Below the pieces are notes generated by a model, which searched no databases, was not told where the DNA came from, and saw only the letters and a program-made list of their open reading frames with translations. A stretch of DNA of 64,000 nt from Arthrobacter sp. StoSoilA2 (GTDB lineage Bacteria; Actinomycetota; Actinomycetes; Actinomycetales; Micrococcaceae), in contig NZ_AP024643.1 in the NCBI RefSeq assembly GCF_019977195.1, positions 2,666,001-2,730,000 of the forward strand, given 5' to 3'. Both the position numbers and the translations under genes were made by a program. Below, piece after piece: positions 58,683 through 64,000 of this stretch. Within the stretch, counting starts at the first letter, position 1. Each line of letters opens with the position of its first letter.

Positions 58683-59376
58683 GTTGGTAGACGAGCAGGT
58701 TGTGCCATGGGCCGTTCCGTTCCACGCTCCAACCCACCGGAGCCGCCCGTTGGAGCTCTGCGGCGGTAAAGCTTCGCTTGATGGAAACCAAGCCGTCTCC
58801 GCAAATATAGGAGCCGATACCCAACGGCCAGAAGCCGGCGGCGAAAAGGAGGTAAGCGGCGTTGCTGCGTTTGAGGTCGTTGTGGAGCACCAGACGCTTG
58901 GCCAGAGCCTCGGAGTCCCGCACGACGGCGGTGAATTGATCGGCGTCGAGGTGGTGGAGGATGTGGTTGGACAGCACAATATCGAACGCGCTGCCTTCCG
59001 CGACAAGTTCGGCACTATGGGCCTGCCGGAAACGGACACCCTCAACGGCTGGGGAGCGGCTGGCAAAGTCGTAGGCGCGCTGGTCCGGATCGATCGCCGT
59101 GACCAGCAAAGAGAACCCATCCCTCGCGGCCCATCCGGCCAGGCTTCGGGCAACGTCCCCACCACCGCATCCGATGTCCAGCACCGATGCCGTACCGGTA
59201 GAGGCCAGAATCGGCCGAAAGCGGTCACGGTAAATGCGGTGCCATCCCGAAAGGAGGCCGTTGACCACCGGGAAGCGGGCATAACTACGGTTGAGGCGCT
59301 GGAGGTCGCAGTCAGACCGGTCCATGTCCTCGATGGCATCCACGTCCCTGTCTTTCAGGGACCCCCACGGGCTCAC
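58675..59376 (-). CDS. class I SAM-dependent methyltransferase of the PKS operon
   Basis: The 233-residue methyltransferase has the SAM motif VLDIGCGGGDVARSL, an acidic loop ITAIDPDQRAYDFA and IVLSNHILHHLD. A helix-rich substrate cap follows (AYLLFAAGFWPLGIGSY). The GTG start is inside the GTGA overlap with the PKS stop, so the three genes are translationally coupled. It is a different fold from SrsB of the comparable Streptomyces operon, which is ICMT-like. Confidence 0.88.
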   Translation of the reverse strand: MSPWGSLKDRDVDAIEDMDRSDCDLQRLNRSYARFPVVNGLLSGWHRIYRDRFRPILASTGTASVLDIGCGGGDVARSLAGWAARDGFSLLVTAIDPDQRAYDFASRSPAVEGVRFRQAHSAELVAEGSAFDIVLSNHILHHLDADQFTAVVRDSEALAKRLVLHNDLKRSNAAYLLFAAGFWPLGIGSYICGDGLVSIKRSFTAAELQRAAPVGWSVERNGPWHNLLVYQHA

Positions 59377-60509
59377 AGAGTGGGAGAGACCAACGTAAAG
59401 AGGCCAGTCTCCACCGTGAGTCCGGGGCCAAAAGCCATGGAACAGATTGGTTCCTCGCGCTGGCTTGGCGTTTGTCCGAGCATGTATTTCAGGACAAAGA
59501 GCACCGTGGCGCTGCTCATGTTGCCGTATTCCCTCAGTGTTTCCCTTGCCGGGACCAGTTGCTCCTCGGTTAGTTCGAGCTTGGATTCGACCTTGTCCAA
59601 AATGCTTCGCCCACCAGGATGGATGGCCCAGTGCGTTATTTCGCGGTAGGGGAGTCCCGCCAGTTGTGGCTCTTTGGCGAGCAACGGCTCCAACGCGCCA
59701 GTGATGTGTTCCTCGATGATGTGGGGCACGTAGGAACCCAGCACCATTTCGAATCCTTCGTCGCCGATGTTCCAGGCCATGGCTTCTTCGCCCACGGGCG
59801 TGAGGACCGTTTCAAAGTGGTCCAGCCGGATCACGGGTTCGGGCCCTTGGGGTTCCTTGGCCGTTACGATGGCCGCCGCCGCGCCGTCGCCGAATATCGC
59901 TGAACCCATGATGGTGTCCGGGTCGTTGGAGGTCCGCACGTGCAGTGAACAAAGCTCCACACAGATAACCAGAACGACGGCGGCTGGATCAGCCAGGCAG
60001 AACTGCTTGGCTGCCTTCAGGGCTGGAAAAGCGGCATAACAGCCCATGAAGCCCAGGTGGTATCGCTGCACGGCGGGGTTGAGTCCAAGTGCCCGGACTA
60101 CCTTGTAGTCGGGACCGGGGTTGAAGAATCCCGTGCAGGAAACGGTGATGACGTGGGTGATGTCATCGAGGTCAACGTCAGGGACCCGCGCCACCGCAGC
60201 CTTGCCGGCCTCGATGAAGAGTTTGGTGGCTTCCGTAGCAAAGATCTCGTTCCGGACTTTGGTGCTGGGGCTGAGCACTTGATTGCTCGAGGGGTCAAAG
60301 AACCGTGGATTTTCCGGATGTGCGTCGAGACTCAGCTCTTCCACCGCCGTATACCGGGTATCTATTGCTGCTGAGTCGAAGCACGTGGAGACCAACCGCG
60401 ACCCGAGCCGCGTCAGTCCTGGTTGAGCTGCAAAGACGTCCCGTGCCTGCGACTGCACGAGGATGGTTGGCGGAACTGCGGTTTCAAGGGACCTCATGTA
60501 TACCGGCAT
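59373..60509 (-). CDS. type III polyketide synthase
   Basis: The 378-residue chalcone-synthase-like homodimeric enzyme has the catalytic triad Cys157 (GFMGCYAAF), His297 (HWAIHPGG) and Asn330 (YGNMSSATVL), and the C-terminal SMAFGPGLTVE loop. It condenses malonyl-CoA onto an acyl starter. The operon partners make alkylresorcinol or alkylpyrone-type phenolic lipids the best guess, but starter and product cannot be read from sequence. It is divergent from a UvrA-like ABC gene, with 224 bp between. Confidence 0.92.
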   Translation of the reverse strand: MPVYMRSLETAVPPTILVQSQARDVFAAQPGLTRLGSRLVSTCFDSAAIDTRYTAVEELSLDAHPENPRFFDPSSNQVLSPSTKVRNEIFATEATKLFIEAGKAAVARVPDVDLDDITHVITVSCTGFFNPGPDYKVVRALGLNPAVQRYHLGFMGCYAAFPALKAAKQFCLADPAAVVLVICVELCSLHVRTSNDPDTIMGSAIFGDGAAAAIVTAKEPQGPEPVIRLDHFETVLTPVGEEAMAWNIGDEGFEMVLGSYVPHIIEEHITGALEPLLAKEPQLAGLPYREITHWAIHPGGRSILDKVESKLELTEEQLVPARETLREYGNMSSATVLFVLKYMLGQTPSQREEPICSMAFGPGLTVETGLFTLVSPTL

Positions 60510-60652
60510 GCTTCATTCTTAGCGAGTCGGCGGCTGATGACAATGGTTGGAGCGGCTCAGGCTTCGCGTCCTCCCCGAGGCCCGTGACGCTGGCCGCTAG
60601 TGTGGACACTGACCGTTGCCGCATTCGCGACGACGAACGAGAATTTTACGTA

Positions 60653-60671
60653 CTGACCTCAGGCTGGTCAG
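60653..60671. repeat. inverted repeat in divergent PKS/UvrA-like promoter region
   Basis: CTGACC and GGTCAG are separated by 7 bases in the 224-bp intergenic region (60510-60733), 62 bases before the UvrA-like start. The arms are short, so it is only a candidate operator. No clear -10/-35 pair was found here. Confidence 0.3.
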
Positions 60672-60733
60672 ACCTGGCCAGGCGACGCCGACGGGGGACT
60701 GTTGGGTGGCGCCGCCTAACAGATGGAGCGATT

Positions 60734-63127
60734 ATGAGCATTGCCACGAGCACCGACACCCAGTCTCCTGCGTCGCATGTAGCAGACACCCACGACCTCA
60801 TACGGGTGCAGGGTGCGCGCGAGAACAACCTTAAGGACATCAGTGTCGAGATCCCCAAACGTCGCCTGACGGTGTTCACGGGTGTCTCCGGCTCGGGCAA
60901 GAGTTCGTTGGTCTTTGGGACCATCGCCGCTGAGTCCCAGCGCATGATCAATGAGACCTACAGTGCTTTTGTCCAGGGCTTCATGCCTTCATTGTCGCGG
61001 CCGGACGTGGACATGTTGGAAGGCCTGACGACGGCCATCATCGTGGACCAGGAGAGGATGGGATCGAACCCGCGCTCAACGGTGGGCACTGCGACAGATG
61101 CCAATGCCATGCTCCGTATTCTCTTCAGCCGGCTTGGGCAACCCCACATCGGATCGCCGAACGCTTACTCCTTCAACGTGCCTACCGTCAAGGCCAGCGG
61201 GGCCATCACAGTGGACCGCGGTGAGGGCAAAACGAAGACGGAGAAGGCCAGCTTCAATCGCCTGGGCGGTATGTGCTCACGCTGCGAGGGAATGGGCTCG
61301 GTCAACGATTTCGATCTCACTGCACTGTATGACGACAGCAAGTCCTTGAACGAAGGCGCCCTCAGCATTCCCGGATACACGATGGATGGTTGGTATGGCC
61401 GGATCTTCAGCGGATCGGGCTTCTTCAACATGGACAAGCCAATCGCGAAGTTCACCAAGAAGGAGCTCCACGACCTCCTGTACCGGGAACCGACCAAAAT
61501 CAAGGTTGAAGGCATCAATCTCACCTATGAAGGCGTCATCCCCAAAATCCAGAAATCGATGCTCTCCAAGGACGTGGACGCACTTCAACCCCACATCCGC
61601 GCCTTCGTGGAGCGGGCCATCACTTTTACAACCTGTCCGGAGTGTGAGGGCACCAGGTTGAGCCCGGAGGCACGTTCTTCCAAGATCAAAGACAAGAGCA
61701 TTGCCGATGTCTGCAAGATGCAGATCAGCGACCTTGCCGCTTGGATCCGGGAAATCGATGAGCCCTCAGTTGCTCCGCTTCTCAAAGGACTGCAGCACCT
61801 CCTGGACTCCTTCGCCGAGATAGGTCTCGGATACCTGTCCCTCGATCGGCCTGCCGGAACCTTGTCCGGGGGAGAGGCGCAGCGAACCAAGATGATCCGG
61901 CATCTGGGCTCATCGCTGACTGACGTCACCTACGTCTTCGACGAGCCAACCATCGGCCTGCATCCACATGACATCGAGCGCATGAACCAGTTGCTGCTGC
62001 AGTTGCGGGATAAGGGCAATACTGTGCTGGTAGTCGAGCACAAGCCTGAAACGATTGCGATCGCTGACCACGTGGTGGATCTCGGACCTGGCGCAGGCAC
62101 CGGCGGCGGAACAGTCTGCTTCGAAGGCGATCTGGATGGACTGCGGGGGAGTGACACCATCACTGGACGCCACCTGGACGATCGCGCATCCATCAAAGAG
62201 CAGGTACGGACGGCTTCCGGCACTCTTGAGGTACGTGGAGCTTCCACCAACAATCTTCAAAACGTGGACGTGGATATTCCACTGGGCGTGCTCTGTGTAC
62301 TCACGGGTGTGGCCGGATCAGGCAAGAGCTCGCTCATTCACGGCTCGGTGGCCAAACGTGACGGGGTCCTCGTGATCGACCAAGGTGCCATCCGGGGTTC
62401 CCGCCGGAGCAATCCTGCAACTTACACAGGGCTGCTTGAGCCCATACGCAAGGCGTTCGCCAAGGCCAATAATGTGAAACCGGCTCTCTTCAGTTCCAAT
62501 TCGGAGGGCGCGTGCCCCACCTGCAATGGCGCTGGAGTGATTTACACGGATCTTGGCGTCATGGCGACGGTGGAATCAACGTGTGAGGAATGCGAAGGCA
62601 AACGCTTCCAGGCCTCCGTATTGGAGTACAGGCTTGGCGGGCGCAATATTGCAGAAGTGCTTGCAATGTCTGTCGACGAGGCTGAGACGTTCTTCAGCGA
62701 AGGTGAAGCACGCACACCTGCCGCCCACAAGATCCTGGACCGCCTCGCCGACGTCGGACTCGGTTACCTGACGCTCGGACAGCCGCTCACCACACTTTCC
62801 GGCGGGGAACGCCAGCGGCTCAAGCTGGCTACGCAAATGTCCGAAAAGGGCGATATTTACGTCCTGGACGAACCAACTACAGGCCTGCACCTGGCCGACG
62901 TCCAAAACCTACTGGGAATGCTGGACCGCTTGGTCCAGTCGGGAAAGTCAGTCATTGTGATCGAACATCACCAGGCCGTCATGGCACATGCCGACTGGAT
63001 TATCGACCTCGGACCAGGTGCCGGACACGACGGCGGCAAGATCGTTTTCTCCGGTACGCCCGCTGACCTTGTGGCTGACCGCCCGACGCTGACCGGCAAG
63101 CACCTGGCCGCTTACGTCGGCGCTTGA
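60734..63127 (+). CDS. UvrA-like ABC ATPase (DrrC/UvrA2 type)
   Basis: The 797-residue protein has two UvrA-type ABC modules: Walker A GVSGSGKSS (50-58) and GVAGSGKSS, signature motifs LSGGEAQR and LSGGERQR, and zinc modules with CSRCEGMG, CPECEGTR, CPTCNGAG and CEECEGKR. It is about 150 residues shorter than housekeeping UvrA, as for class II UvrA/DrrC proteins that lack the UvrB-binding domain. Members in antibiotic clusters give resistance to DNA-binding drugs, and location beside a PKS operon fits that. TGGAG lies 7 bases before ATG 60734. Confidence 0.9.
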   Translation: MSIATSTDTQSPASHVADTHDLIRVQGARENNLKDISVEIPKRRLTVFTGVSGSGKSSLVFGTIAAESQRMINETYSAFVQGFMPSLSRPDVDMLEGLTTAIIVDQERMGSNPRSTVGTATDANAMLRILFSRLGQPHIGSPNAYSFNVPTVKASGAITVDRGEGKTKTEKASFNRLGGMCSRCEGMGSVNDFDLTALYDDSKSLNEGALSIPGYTMDGWYGRIFSGSGFFNMDKPIAKFTKKELHDLLYREPTKIKVEGINLTYEGVIPKIQKSMLSKDVDALQPHIRAFVERAITFTTCPECEGTRLSPEARSSKIKDKSIADVCKMQISDLAAWIREIDEPSVAPLLKGLQHLLDSFAEIGLGYLSLDRPAGTLSGGEAQRTKMIRHLGSSLTDVTYVFDEPTIGLHPHDIERMNQLLLQLRDKGNTVLVVEHKPETIAIADHVVDLGPGAGTGGGTVCFEGDLDGLRGSDTITGRHLDDRASIKEQVRTASGTLEVRGASTNNLQNVDVDIPLGVLCVLTGVAGSGKSSLIHGSVAKRDGVLVIDQGAIRGSRRSNPATYTGLLEPIRKAFAKANNVKPALFSSNSEGACPTCNGAGVIYTDLGVMATVESTCEECEGKRFQASVLEYRLGGRNIAEVLAMSVDEAETFFSEGEARTPAAHKILDRLADVGLGYLTLGQPLTTLSGGERQRLKLATQMSEKGDIYVLDEPTTGLHLADVQNLLGMLDRLVQSGKSVIVIEHHQAVMAHADWIIDLGPGAGHDGGKIVFSGTPADLVADRPTLTGKHLAAYVGA

Positions 63128-63300
63128 TATTTGACTGGCTTGAAAAAATGCCAATACGCCTTGTTTTAGAGTGGCCAGCCCAAGCTTCCTAGTAGAAGTT
63201 TCCGCCTTATCTCTTGACTATCCCTTGTGACATGACACACACTTACTCAGGACTTTGGACTATTTACAGACCATTAAGGATCTTGAGAATCGGGGGAAGC

Positions 63301-64000
63301 ATGTCCACATTTTCGTCAGCGTCAGTCAAGGATGACAAGAGCCACAGGAAGGAAACCCTCAGGAAGAACTATTTCCGGTTTGCGACCACCGCAGCCGTAG
63401 TGGCTGCCCTTATGTCAGCCACGTCGTGCGCAACACCTCCTGCCACCAACGCTCGTCCGGCAGCCGAATGCCGCCAACTCGACGCCCAACTGCCATGGCC
63501 AGGGGAGGTCCGTGAACAATTGCAAAAGACCATTGACGCCCACAGCAGCTGCACCGGAACAGCCCGCGGAGATAAAGCTCCAGTCGCAATCTTCGACTGG
63601 GACAACACCGTGGTTAAGAACGACATCGGCTACGGCACGAACTTTTGGATGCTGCGGAACGACAAAGTGCTGCAACCAGCCAATAAGGATTGGAAGAGCA
63701 CAAACCGCTACCTGACCGATGCGGCAGCGAAGGCACTGGCGGTGGCATGCGGTACCGACACGCCCGCAGGCCAACCCCTGAAGACCAGCAGCAACACGGA
63801 GTGTGCCGATGAAATCCTCGCCATCCTTGAGGACAAGACGCGTTCCGGCGAACCGGCCTTTGAGGGCTTCAATGCCCGCCACCTCATAGGCGCCTACGCC
63901 TGGGGTACGGCCCTCTCTGCCGGATATACGGAGGAGCAACTTGGCGGGTTCGCACTCGCAATGAAGCAGGAGAACCTGTTAGCACCAGAAGGCAGCATGC
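63301..64000 (+). CDS. HAD superfamily phosphatase, predicted lipoprotein (partial)
   Basis: The frame is open from ATG 63301 to the window edge, so only the first 233 residues are seen. A basic N-terminus and hydrophobic stretch lead to a possible lipobox (SATSC, cysteine near residue 44), suggesting surface attachment. The HAD nucleophile motif is clear in AIFDWDNTVVKNDIGYG (residues about 97-113). GGGGGAAGC precedes the ATG. The substrate is unknown; phosphorylcholine-phosphatase-like secreted HADs are one possibility. The 173 bases before it show no other gene. Confidence 0.82.
   Translation, partial: MSTFSSASVKDDKSHRKETLRKNYFRFATTAAVVAALMSATSCATPPATNARPAAECRQLDAQLPWPGEVREQLQKTIDAHSSCTGTARGDKAPVAIFDWDNTVVKNDIGYGTNFWMLRNDKVLQPANKDWKSTNRYLTDAAAKALAVACGTDTPAGQPLKTSSNTECADEILAILEDKTRSGEPAFEGFNARHLIGAYAWGTALSAGYTEEQLGGFALAMKQENLLAPEGSM

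Noticed and set aside
60510..60733. LexA/SOS box before the UvrA-like gene
   Set aside because: No TCGAAC-N4-GTTCGA-like palindrome was found, nor a PafBC-type promoter motif.
1..64000. CRISPR array, prophage, integrase or origin of replication
   Set aside because: No regularly spaced repeats, phage genes, DnaA-box clusters or att-like duplications at the tRNA were seen.

Overview
The window is a contiguous piece of a high-GC actinobacterial chromosome, most like Arthrobacter/Paenarthrobacter. The evidence is the Pup-proteasome locus, mycothiol ligase MshC, RbpA, an actinobacterial HelY helicase, and a naturally fused PafBC of the kind known from Arthrobacter aurescens. No transposase, integrase, phage gene or CRISPR array is visible.

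Layout. (1) 1-3.5 kb: tRNA-Leu(GAG), an M20 peptidase, an acyl-CoA dehydrogenase and two small conserved proteins. (2) 3.7-26 kb: a surface-polysaccharide island. On the + strand it has an initiating sugar-phosphate transferase, a nucleotide-sugar module (Gfo/Idh dehydrogenase, epimerase, DegT aminotransferase, PglD/NeuD-type acyltransferase), a Wzx-type flippase, three glycosyltransferases, two Wzz-like co-polymerases without a kinase and a Wzy-type polymerase. Seven consecutive gene junctions overlap by 1-4 bases. On the - strand it has a 907-residue protein that joins a WecG/TagA domain to two GT2 domains, a tandemly duplicated GT2 gene (984-bp direct repeats), an RmlC-RmlD fusion and RmlB, with RmlA divergent. 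This looks like a Wzx/Wzy-type, probably rhamnose-containing polysaccharide. (3) 26-32 kb: aldo/keto reductase, UppP, MshC, a PAC2 protein, a HAD phosphatase and an M50 protease. (4) 32-48 kb: the conserved Pup-proteasome neighbourhood: trmI, mpa, dop, pup, prcB, prcA, pafA, two FKBP isomerases, pafBC, tatA, tatC, helY. (5) 48-57.5 kb: amidohydrolase, polyprenol-phosphate mannosyltransferase, RbpA under a likely SigR/SigH-type promoter, SPFH/NfeD pair, RlmA-type methyltransferase, S9 peptidase, peptide deformylase and an NTF2-like protein. (6) 57.5-63.1 kb: a type III polyketide synthase / methyltransferase / FAD hydroxylase operon, divergent from a UvrA-like, DrrC-type ABC protein; this looks like a phenolic-lipid or quinone pathway with a candidate resistance gene. 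(7) A HAD-type lipoprotein runs off the right edge.

A recurrent regulatory pattern was found. At least 15 genes that begin a transcription unit, plus the second GT2 copy (16 starts in all), have a TANNNT -10-like hexamer ending 6-8 bases before an ATG or GTG start. This is the layout of leaderless mRNAs. Several divergent gene pairs carry two such elements back to back. The most novel-looking items are the triple-domain glycosyltransferase, the duplicated GT2 gene whose copies exchange C-termini and share a stop/-10 signal, and the PKS operon facing the UvrA-like gene.
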